DNA of 10,252 nt, taken from contig JBJKPL010000287.1 of the NCBI GenBank assembly GCA_046706345.1, positions 1 to 10,252 on the forward strand. The letters are read 5' to 3'. This DNA comes from Sulfidibacterium sp046706345 (GTDB lineage: Bacteria > Bacteroidota > Bacteroidia > Bacteroidales > F082). The translations under genes and the position numbers were made by a program. Below are positions 1 through 7,500 of the stretch, in pieces; position 1 is the first letter of the stretch, and every line of letters begins with the position of its first letter. The notes below the pieces were generated by a model. The model was not told where the DNA came from, ran no database searches, and was given only the letters and a program-made list of their open reading frames with translations.

Positions 1-339
1 AGTCTGTTGTTTATTTTCGGCTTTGCCGTTTCCTTGGGCCCCATTGTCTGGATCCTTTGCTCGGAAATCTTTCCACTCAAGGGAAGAGATTTTGGAATCA
101 CCATCACCACGGCGACCAACTGGATCAGCAATACCATCATCGGAAGCTTTACCCTGACCTGGTTTCAGCACCTGGGTGTGGGAGGTACTTTCTGGATGTT
201 CGGTCTGTTTAACCTGATCGGCTTCCTGATCGTGGGCTTCATTACGCCGGAAACCAAGAATATTCCGCTGGAAGAGCTGGAGAAAAACCTCGAAAAAGGC
301 GTGCCGCTGAGAAAACTCGGTTTGCGGCAGACCTCATGA
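1..339 (+). CDS. MFS sugar porter family transporter, C-terminal part (5' end outside window)
   Basis: This is an inner-membrane carrier, most likely a sugar:H+ symporter of the XylE/GalP/AraE type; only the last 112 residues are present. The frame is open from base 1 and stops at TGA 337-339. Three hydrophobic segments can be seen at about residues 2-24, 34-55 and 61-82, matching TM10-TM12. Family signatures are present: GPIVW (13-17) followed by SEIFP (21-25) and a conserved Arg-x-x-Gly (29-32), the TM11 region ATNWISN, and the cytoplasmic end motif PETK followed by LEELE (83-92), diagnostic of sugar porters. The aldose 1-epimerase gene starts 72 bases downstream, which supports a monosaccharide substrate. 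Which sugar (xylose, arabinose, galactose or glucose) cannot be told from this part. The family call is firm; substrate and symport mechanism are inferred. Confidence 0.9.
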   Translation, partial: SLLFIFGFAVSLGPIVWILCSEIFPLKGRDFGITITTATNWISNTIIGSFTLTWFQHLGVGGTFWMFGLFNLIGFLIVGFITPETKNIPLEELEKNLEKGVPLRKLGLRQTS

Positions 340-360
340 TGGAGTCCTAAGGATGGAAGT

Positions 361-379
361 CCTCGTTAAGAGGTTTTTT
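361..379 (+). terminator. Weak possible intrinsic terminator or attenuating hairpin between transporter and galM
   Basis: CCTC (361-364) pairs with GAGG (370-373) around the loop GTTAA, and a run of six T follows. Beyond one T:T mismatch the flanks could add a few A-T or G-T pairs. The stem is short, so it would at best lower readthrough from the transporter into galM. No promoter motif is apparent between this hairpin and galM, so readthrough is presumably needed. The pattern is seen directly; the function is a guess. Confidence 0.3.
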
Positions 380-411
380 AAAAAATAAATGATCTAAAGA
401 AAACAGGGAGC

Positions 412-1422
412 ATGGGAGTTCCTTTGAACGAGTTGGAGCGGTTCCGGCTGGAAAATAACCACGGAGTCGAGGTTGAATTTTTATCCCTTGGAGGGAGAAT
501 CTATTCAGTGAAAGTGCCTGATAAATCCGGAAAGTTGGATGTAGTGTTGGGCAGTGGCGAGTTACCGGGTGACGCATTTATGGGGGCATTCTGCGGCCGG
601 TTCGCCAACCGGATTGGGAAGGGCACTTTCATACTGGATGGAGCAACGGTGGAACTTCCCAAAAACGCCGGTCCGAATCACATTCATGGCGGAGAACACG
701 GTTTCAACACCCGGAACTGGTCGGTGCAACCGGCCACGATGGAAGGCTATGTTTCCGCCTTCCGGCTGAAGCTTTTCAGCCCCGACGGGGAGGAAGGCTA
801 CCCGGGAAATCTGGAGACCGATGTGGTGTACGCCCTGAACGATCATAACGAATTGCTTGTTGACATTCAGGCCCGGACCGACAAACCCACGATCCTCAAC
901 CTGACCAGCCATCCCTATTTTAATCTGAACGGGAAAGGCGATGTGTTGAATCATGAGCTGCAGATCTTTGCGGATCATTATACGCCCACCGACGATCTGG
1001 GTGTCCCCACGGGGGAAATTGCCCCGGTCGAGGGAACCGATCTGGATTTCCGGCAGCCGGTGGTTTTAAGCAGGATTCCCGAAACATCATTTCCCCAGAT
1101 CGTGAAGAAAGGAGGACTGGACAATACCTTTGTCCTCAACAGAACCGCGAAGGCGCTGGTAAAGGCCTGTGTCCTCACCGAACCTGACTCGGGCAGGGCC
1201 GTGGAAGTATATACCACCCAGCCCGCTTTACAGGTTTACACCGGAAATCATTTTGACGGGCGTGTGCTGGAGAAATCCGGAGCGCCACTAAAAATTTACT
1301 CGGGGGTGGCCCTGGAAGCCCAGAACATCCCGGATGCACCCAATAAGCCCCATTTTCCCAATGCTGTGTTGCGTGAAAACGAAATTTTTCACGAGCAGAT
1401 TGTTTATCACTTTATTTTCTGA
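412..1422 (+). CDS. galM: Aldose 1-epimerase (galactose mutarotase)
   Basis: This enzyme interconverts the alpha and beta anomers of galactose, glucose and related aldoses, feeding the Leloir pathway or other sugar kinases in the cytoplasm. The 336-residue length matches the family (about 340). Motifs appear in order: FANRIGKG (64-71), IHGGEHGF with His92 (91-98), the catalytic-acid motif NLTSHPYFN with His167 (163-171), GLDNTF with Asp237 (235-240) and the catalytic-base motif GVALEAQN with Glu302 (298-305). The His/His/Asp/Glu set and its spacing agree with characterised GalM proteins, so it should be active. There is no signal peptide, unlike the exported epimerases some Bacteroidota have. 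ATG 412 is the first plausible start: the in-frame codons just upstream contain no other ATG, and the protein begins at the normal point. It follows a sugar transporter, probably in one operon. The preferred sugar is unknown. Confidence 0.95.
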   Translation: MGVPLNELERFRLENNHGVEVEFLSLGGRIYSVKVPDKSGKLDVVLGSGELPGDAFMGAFCGRFANRIGKGTFILDGATVELPKNAGPNHIHGGEHGFNTRNWSVQPATMEGYVSAFRLKLFSPDGEEGYPGNLETDVVYALNDHNELLVDIQARTDKPTILNLTSHPYFNLNGKGDVLNHELQIFADHYTPTDDLGVPTGEIAPVEGTDLDFRQPVVLSRIPETSFPQIVKKGGLDNTFVLNRTAKALVKACVLTEPDSGRAVEVYTTQPALQVYTGNHFDGRVLEKSGAPLKIYSGVALEAQNIPDAPNKPHFPNAVLRENEIFHEQIVYHFIF

Positions 1423-1430
1423 AACCGTTG

Positions 1431-1438
1431 TAACTTTG
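1431..1438 (+). promoter_or_regulatory. Bacteroidota-type -7 promoter element upstream of pepE
   Basis: TAACTTTG fits the Bacteroidota primary sigma factor -7 consensus TAnnTTTG exactly. It lies 9 bases after the galM stop and 50 bases before the preferred pepE start, so transcription would begin near 1445. No good TTTG or TTG -33 element sits 17-23 bases upstream, so the promoter may be weak or the match fortuitous. Confidence 0.45.
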
Positions 1439-1487
1439 GAGTTTGATTTAGAAATTCATGTTAAAAAATCACGTTAAATTTCAAAAA

Positions 1488-2222
1488 ATGAATTTACTGT
1501 TAATCAGCAACTCTACCATGGCCACCGATAGTGAATATCTTCTGTGGCCCCGGAAGCATATCGAGGGTTTTTTGAACGCCCTTCAGGTGAAGGAGGTATG
1601 CTTTGTCCCTTTTGCGGGGATCAGCCTTTCCGGCGAAAGCCTGCAAAAATCCTACGACGTTTATACGGAAAAAGTGAGGGCAGTCTTTGAATCACTGGGA
1701 TTTGGGCTGCGCTCTGTTCACCAGGTGGAAGACCCGGCCCACTGCATGGCAAATGCACAAGCCATTGTCGTGGGCGGGGGAAACACTTTTCACCTGGTGG
1801 CTGAGCTGCAACGTACAGGCCTGATGCAGGTCATCCGGCGGAAGGCCCTCGAAGGAACACCCTATATCGGCTGGAGTGCCGGATCCAATATTGCCTGTCC
1901 GACTTTGATGACCACCAACGACATGCCCATCATCGAGCCGGAAAGCTTTCATACGCTGGGGTTAATTCCTTTCCAGATCAATCCCCATTACCTTGACGCC
2001 AATCCGCAGGGCCACGGCGGTGAAACTCGACAGCAGCGAATCGAAGAATTCCTGATTGTCCATCCCCGGGTAAAAGTCACCGGCCTGCGCGAAGGCTGTC
2101 TTTTGTATCTGAAAGATCATGCACTGCAGCTCATCGGAAACCGGAGCCTGCGTGTTTTTCAGCAAGGCAGGGAGCCGTTGGAAGTGGAATCCGGCGACGA
2201 CCTGGGCTTCCTGATGGAATAG
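1488..2222 (+). CDS. pepE: Peptidase E (dipeptidase E, alpha-aspartyl dipeptidase, family S51)
   Basis: This cytoplasmic serine peptidase cleaves dipeptides with N-terminal aspartate and helps recycle peptides. From ATG 1488 the protein has 244 residues (E. coli PepE has 229). It opens with MNLLLISNST, matching the family N-terminus, which is why I chose this start over the in-frame ATG at 1458; that one would add ten residues with no family counterpart. The motif VVGGGNTFHL (94-103) is followed by the nucleophile elbow GWSAGSN with Ser130, then TTNDMP with Asp145 and QINPHY with His167. These equal Ser120, Asp135 and His157 of the E. coli enzyme with a constant offset of ten, so the catalytic machinery is complete. 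It follows galM by 65 bases and has its own candidate -7 element. There is no signal peptide. Nothing suggests the cyanophycinase branch of the superfamily, as similarity to PepE runs along the whole length. Confidence 0.95.
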   Translation: MNLLLISNSTMATDSEYLLWPRKHIEGFLNALQVKEVCFVPFAGISLSGESLQKSYDVYTEKVRAVFESLGFGLRSVHQVEDPAHCMANAQAIVVGGGNTFHLVAELQRTGLMQVIRRKALEGTPYIGWSAGSNIACPTLMTTNDMPIIEPESFHTLGLIPFQINPHYLDANPQGHGGETRQQRIEEFLIVHPRVKVTGLREGCLLYLKDHALQLIGNRSLRVFQQGREPLEVESGDDLGFLME

Positions 2223-2240
2223 CTAACCGTTTTCGCGGGA

Positions 2241-2273
2241 TTTGACAATCAAGTTAATTAATCGCTATTTTAG
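2241..2273 (+). promoter_or_regulatory. Candidate Bacteroidota promoter for the S9 peptidase gene
   Basis: TTTG (2241-2244) is separated by 21 bases from TATTTTAG (2266-2273). The latter matches TAnnTTTG at five of six fixed positions. Spacing fits the Bacteroidota -33/-7 arrangement. It predicts a transcript start near 2277-2282 and a leader of about 70 bases before ATG 2349, containing the hairpin at 2293-2319. Confidence 0.45.
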
Positions 2274-2292
2274 CGGGTCTTTTTAATGGATA

Positions 2293-2319
2293 GGCTTCGC
2301 GAGATCAGCAAGCGAAGTC
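2293..2319 (+). other. Hairpin in the predicted leader of the S9 peptidase mRNA
   Basis: GGCTTCGC (2293-2300) pairs with GCGAAGTC (2312-2319), giving an eight-pair stem with one G-T wobble and an 11-base loop. No T-run follows, so it is not an intrinsic terminator. It lies between the candidate promoter and the preferred start codon and could affect mRNA stability or bind a regulator. The structure is seen in the sequence; no role is known. Confidence 0.35.
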
Positions 2320-2348
2320 AATACAGTCTAATCATTAATATCAAAATC

Positions 2349-4430
2349 ATGAAGAAAATTACGTTGTTTCTCTCACTGATGGTCTTTCTTTCAGTGGGAA
2401 ACCTGATGGCTCAGAAGAAGCCTTTCACTATTGCCGATATTTATAAGATCCATTATGTCGGGAGCCCTGTGGTATCTCCTGACGGAAGCCGGATTGCTTT
2501 TACCGTTACCAATTATAACATGAAAAAGGGAGAATCCTGGACCAACATCTACACCATGGATGTGGATGGAAATAACAAAAAGGAGATCACCCACAGCCAT
2601 AAAAGCAACTTTAACCCGATGTGGACCAGCGATGGTAAAATGCTGTATTATGTCTCCACCGAATCCGGCGCCCCGCAGGTGTACCGGTACAATTTTGCCA
2701 CCGGAAAATCGGAGAAGATCACCGATTTTTCCATGGGTGTGGAGGCCCCAATCCTGTCGCCCAACAACCAGCTGATCGCATTTGCCGCCAAGGTATATCC
2801 GCAATGCGGCGCCAACAGCCAGTGCAACAAGGAAATCGATTCTACTTCGGCGCACGGGCCCATCCAGGCTTACGTGGCCGATCATCTTTTCTTCAGGCAT
2901 TGGACATCCTATGCTGCCGGAAAAGTATCTCATATCATCATTTATAACATCGACAACAAAACCTACATGGATGTTACGCCCGGTAATTATGTCGCGCCGA
3001 CCTTCATGCTTGGCGGTGGTGTCGGTTATAATTTTTCTCCCGACAGCAAAGAACTGTGCTACGTTTCAAAACATGTGAAACACCCCGAAGCCTCCACCAA
3101 CTCCGACCTGTTTGTTGTTCCCGTTACCGGAGGAAAGTCTGTGGATATCACCAGGGACAATCCGGCCTGGGATGGCTGGCCGGTCTATTCGCCCGACGGA
3201 AAGTACATCGGCTACCGGATGCAGAAAATTCCCGGTTACGAATCCGACCTTTTCAGGCTGGCTGTTTATAACCGTAAAACAGGAAAGACCACGCAGTTGA
3301 CGAATTCAAAAAACTTCGACAACTGGGTAGATGATTTTAAGTGGTCTGCCGATTCAAAGTCCATTTATTTCACCGGTGAGGTCGAGGCTTACGAACCCGT
3401 TTTCAAAGTAGATCTGAACTCGGATAAGATCACTCCGGTCAGCGGGCCCAGAGCCATCCGCGGATTTGATTTCGACCACCACGGTAACCTCTATTATCTG
3501 GCCAGTTCGATTCAGAAACCCGGCGAGCTCTATAAAATGAACATGACCGATCATCAGGAGACGGCGCTTACTGCTTTTAACAAAAAGTTGGAAGAAACCG
3601 TGGACATCCGGCCCGGTAAGAAAATGTGGGTCATGGGTGCCGATGGTAAGAAAGTGGAATTTTTTGTGGTCACTCCGCACAACTTCGATCCGCACAAAAA
3701 ATATCCCATGATCATCAATGTTCACGGCGGACCGCAGATGCAGTGGATGGATTCGTTCCGCGGCGACTGGCAGGTATATCCGGGTGCCGGATATGTGGTG
3801 GCCTTTCCCAATCCTCACGGTTCTACCGGATACGGTCAGGCCTATACCGCTGAAATTTCAGGCGACTGGGGTGGCGCCAATTTCGAAGACGACATGAAAG
3901 TCACCGACGCCCTGGCCAAACTGCCCTACGTTGATTCCACCCGGATGGGCGCCATGGGATGGTCTTTCGGCGGTTACATGATGGATTGGTTCCAGGGACA
4001 TACCAAGCGTTTCAAATGTCTGGCCGCCATGATGGGCGTTTATGATTTGCGTTCCATGTGGGGCGGCACCGAAGAACTGTGGTTTCCGAATCATGAACTG
4101 AAAGGACAACCCTGGAATTCGAAACAATACGAGAAATTCTCGCCGTCCTATTATGCCAAGAACTTTTCCACTCCGACGCTGGTGCTTACAGGGCAAATTG
4201 ACTTCCGGGTTCCCTATACCCAGAGTATTCAGTATTTTACCACATTGCAAACCCTGGGTGTTCCCTCGCGTTTGATCATCTTTAAGAATGACGGCCACTG
4301 GCCGAATAATGTTAAATCCATGCCGTTGTATTACGATGCCCACCTCGACTGGTTCCACAAGTATCTGGGCGGTGCACCGGCTCCGTATGATGTCCATAAG
4401 ATGGCTGAAAATCAGGCCTACAAATACTAA
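2349..4430 (+). CDS. Secreted S9-family prolyl oligopeptidase/dipeptidyl-peptidase-type serine peptidase (DPP5-like)
   Basis: The enzyme probably releases dipeptides or short peptides in the periplasm as part of peptide nutrition. From ATG 2349 it has 693 residues and starts with an ideal signal peptide: MKK, a hydrophobic core (4-16) and a likely cut after LMA (Ala21). An in-frame ATG at 2286 would add 21 residues that bury this signal, so it is rejected. Six TolB/PD40-like strand repeats mark a beta-propeller: VSPDGSRIAF (42-51), WTSDGK (92-97), LSPNNQ (136-141), FSPDSK (229-234), YSPDGK (280-285) and WSADSK (332-337). The hydrolase domain has HGGP (459-462), nucleophile GWSFGGY with Ser539, GQIDFRVP with Asp618 and NDGHW with His650, a full triad. 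The length and the RHW motif followed by an EELWF motif resemble Porphyromonas gingivalis DPP5 (684 residues) as I recall it. A Cys153/Cys159 pair may form a disulfide. Exact substrate preference is unassigned. Confidence 0.93.
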   Translation: MKKITLFLSLMVFLSVGNLMAQKKPFTIADIYKIHYVGSPVVSPDGSRIAFTVTNYNMKKGESWTNIYTMDVDGNNKKEITHSHKSNFNPMWTSDGKMLYYVSTESGAPQVYRYNFATGKSEKITDFSMGVEAPILSPNNQLIAFAAKVYPQCGANSQCNKEIDSTSAHGPIQAYVADHLFFRHWTSYAAGKVSHIIIYNIDNKTYMDVTPGNYVAPTFMLGGGVGYNFSPDSKELCYVSKHVKHPEASTNSDLFVVPVTGGKSVDITRDNPAWDGWPVYSPDGKYIGYRMQKIPGYESDLFRLAVYNRKTGKTTQLTNSKNFDNWVDDFKWSADSKSIYFTGEVEAYEPVFKVDLNSDKITPVSGPRAIRGFDFDHHGNLYYLASSIQKPGELYKMNMTDHQETALTAFNKKLEETVDIRPGKKMWVMGADGKKVEFFVVTPHNFDPHKKYPMIINVHGGPQMQWMDSFRGDWQVYPGAGYVVAFPNPHGSTGYGQAYTAEISGDWGGANFEDDMKVTDALAKLPYVDSTRMGAMGWSFGGYMMDWFQGHTKRFKCLAAMMGVYDLRSMWGGTEELWFPNHELKGQPWNSKQYEKFSPSYYAKNFSTPTLVLTGQIDFRVPYTQSIQYFTTLQTLGVPSRLIIFKNDGHWPNNVKSMPLYYDAHLDWFHKYLGGAPAPYDVHKMAENQAYKY

Positions 4431-4446
4431 AAGGCCCAACAGGTCG

Positions 4447-4481
4447 AAAAGCTGCGTGAAATGCCTTCACGCAGCTTTTTT
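4447..4481 (+). terminator. Strong intrinsic terminator after the S9 peptidase gene
   Basis: A perfect 14-base-pair stem (4447-4460 with 4466-4479) is closed by the five-base loop ATGCC. The stem core is GC-rich (GCTGCG) and the right arm merges into a six-T run at 4476-4481, then more T-rich sequence. It begins 16 bases after the stop codon. The A-run on the left arm means it might also stop transcription from the right, though no minus-strand gene is nearby. It separates the peptide/sugar half of the window from the following gene. Confidence 0.92.
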
Positions 4482-4539
4482 GTTTGTTGTCCCGCCAAAA
4501 GAAAGAAGACGGCGTAAAACATTCCATTCACCTTTTGGT

Positions 4540-4547
4540 TAACTTTG
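4540..4547 (+). promoter_or_regulatory. Bacteroidota-type -7 promoter element upstream of the ATP-grasp/receiver gene
   Basis: TAACTTTG matches TAnnTTTG exactly and lies 22 bases before the start codon, predicting a very short leader with a start near 4553. No clear TTTG -33 motif is present. It sits just after a strong terminator, which is where an independent promoter would be expected. Confidence 0.5.
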
Positions 4548-4569
4548 CAGGAGTCCTTATGATCCGGAA

Positions 4570-7500
4570 ATGAAAAAAGAAGCTTCCTATCCTTACGGCG
4601 CGATGCTGACGCTGGTCAACAAGATCAATGAAATCGTCCATCAGAACAAGACCATGGACGAAACCCTGCATCTGATCGTCAGTGCCATTGCCCAGCAAAA
4701 GCCGTTCCCATTTGACATGCTGAAGATCGTTTTCGATGGGAAGACCTATCAGGTGCCCGGCCGAACCTCAAAGCATCCCTGTCATGAAAACAGTTTCCTG
4801 ACCAAGGGCGGAAAAAAAGGAATTTTGTACTATTGCCTTTCGGAGCTGGTGCTGAACAATGCAAGCTATAAAAACGAACAGGAGTATTTCATGAGAAGCC
4901 TGGTTCAGATCCTGATCCGTTTTCTGAACAAGCAGGAATGGAAAGAATTGAATGAAGGGATGTTGAGTATCTCCGGCAAAAAAGCAGGAAAGAAGGACAA
5001 TGAGATCATCACCGGAAAATTCCTGCACCGGTTTTTAAATAAAAATACCTATACCCGCGATATTTATCACGACCTGATGCCGTTCAAGGTTCGGGAGATC
5101 TTGCTGATATCCAGTCTTTACGATGCCTATTCCATCGAGCGGGAGGGCCGTTTTTCGGAACACATGCTGGGGCAGTTCGGACAACTGAACCTCACCTCCA
5201 TTCCCAGGATCACCGGCGTTTCTTCGGCGCAGCAGGCAATCAACCTGCTTCGCAAGCGGCATTTCGACCAGATCATTTACATGGTGGGTGTGGATAAAAA
5301 AACACCGGTGTCTTCCAGCCGGCTGATCAAGGAGCAATATCCCTACATCCCGATTTTTATGCTGTTGAACAACAACAGCGATGTGAGTTATTTCAAATCC
5401 GAGCAAACCAACCTGCCTTTTATCGACCGGATCTTTGCCTGGAACGGCGATACCAACATTTTCTTTTCCATGATCAAACTGCTCGAGGACAAGATCAACG
5501 TGGAAAACGATACCAAAGTTGGAGCCGTCAGGGTGATCCTGCTGGCGGAAGATTCACCCATCTACTCCTCACGCTACCTGTCGTTTTTGTATCGCGTTCT
5601 GATGGAACAAACCCGGCGGATCATCGAGGATGTGAGTACGGATGCCTTGTATAAAGTGTTGCGCATGCGGGCGAGGCCCAAGATATTGTTTGCCCCGACC
5701 TTTGAGCAGGCCATTGAGATCATCGATAAATACAAGGACAATCTGCTTTGTCTGATCACCGATGTCAAATTCAAACGGTTCGGCAAAATGGACGACCAGG
5801 CCGGGATCGAGTTGCTGGCTTACGCCCGGAAAGAGCTGAAGGAGTTGCCGGTGGTGATGCAGTCGTCGGATCCCATGTATTCCGAAGTGGCGGAAAAATA
5901 TGATTCCCTGTTCATCGATAAAAATTCAGAGACCTTATACGAAGACCTGCAACATTTTATCACCTATAACCTGGGTTTCGGGGATTTTATCTTCAAAAAC
6001 GAAAAAGGCGAAGAGATTGCCCGGGCTGCCAACTTGCGGGAATTTGAGCATTATCTTGAGATCATCCCCGACGATTCGCTGCTGTTTCACTCGTATCACA
6101 ACCACTTTTCCATGTGGCTGATGGCCCGGCAGGAGATCAAAGCCGCCAATTTCATCAATCCGAAAAAAGTCAGCGATTTTACGGATGTCAATGAGCTGCG
6201 GCGGTCGCTGGTAAGCATGATCCGCGAACATCTCGACGAGCAGGTCGAGGGAAACATCATTTCCTACGAGCCCGGAAGCGAAATTTATCCCGATAATTTT
6301 TATACCCTCAGCGACGGTTCCCTCGGTGGAAAGGGGCGCGGCCTGGCCTTCATCAATGCCCTGATCCACAGCTATGATTTTCAGCAATATATACCCGATA
6401 TTCATATCAAAACGCCGGTGACGTTCATTATCGGAAGTATGGAGTTCGAGGAGTTTATGACCCGAAATCAGTTGCATACCCTTGGCCTGTTTGAGAAAGA
6501 TCATGCCAAAGTGAAAAGGGCCTTTCTTGAAAGTCCGCTTTCGGAAGTCTTAAAGGAAAAATTACGCGATCTCCTGAACAAGATCACCAAGCCCATCGCC
6601 ATCCGGTCGTCCAGTTTGTTTGAAGACTCGCTGACGCTGCCGTTTGCCGGGATTTTCGAGACCTATATCTTACCCAATGCCCATAAGAATCTCGAAGTGC
6701 GGTTGAAACAGCTTTGCGATGCTATCAAGCTGGTTTATGCTTCGTTGTTTTCCGATATTGCCAAAAGCTACGTGAAAGCCATCGATTACAAGCTCGAAGA
6801 CGAGCGGATGGCCGTGATCATCGAGGAAGTGGTCGGCAACCGGTATGGTGATCAATTTTACCCGCACATCAGTGGGGTGGCCCAGTCGTATAATTATTAT
6901 CCTTTTGCCCACATGAAGCCCGATGAAGGCTTTGCCCTTGCGGCGGTGGGTCTTGGAAAATACGTGGTGGAAGGGAACAAAGCCTATCGTTTTTCTCCCA
7001 AATATCCTGGCATTGAGATCAATTCTCCGAAGGACCAGTTTAAAAACTCGCAGGTGAAATTCTGTGCCGTGGATCTGAACAAAAAAGAACTGGATCTGAT
7101 GGTGGGTGAAGATGCCGGTCTGACTTTTCCTGACATCGACGTGGCTGAACACCAGGGGACGCTGAAACATTGTGCTTCGGTCTACAATCCCGACTCCGAT
7201 ACCATCTATCCCGGCCTGAGTAAGTCGGGACCCCGGATCGTGAATTTTGCCAATGTTTTGAAATACAATTATGTTCCCTTGTCGCAAACCATCAGCCTCT
7301 TGCTGGAGTTGGGTAAGGAGGCCATGGGTACCGCCGTGGAAATAGAATATGCCGTTGACCTGAACAAGGATGCGCAGGGCAAGGCTTCGTTTTATATTCT
7401 TCAGATCAAGCCCTTGATCTCCCAGAATCAGGACAATGATATTGATTTAAACAAGGTTCCGAAACGATCGGTCTTGCTGTATTCCAGCAGTGGGATGGGC

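Noticed and set aside
1458..1487. Upstream in-frame start for pepE
   Set aside because: The ten extra residues have no counterpart in PepE proteins, whereas ATG 1488 lines up with the known N-terminus.
2286..2348. Upstream in-frame start giving a 714-residue S9 peptidase
   Set aside because: It would put 21 residues in front of an otherwise perfect signal peptide starting at 2349, and the predicted leader hairpin lies inside it.
3858..4439. Minus-strand open frame of 193 codons opposite the S9 peptidase catalytic domain
   Set aside because: It covers the region coding the Ser/Asp/His triad, runs into the peptidase stop region and has no coding features of its own. The same holds for the minus-strand frames at 2391-2933, 5935-6504, 6670-7287 and 8220-8933.
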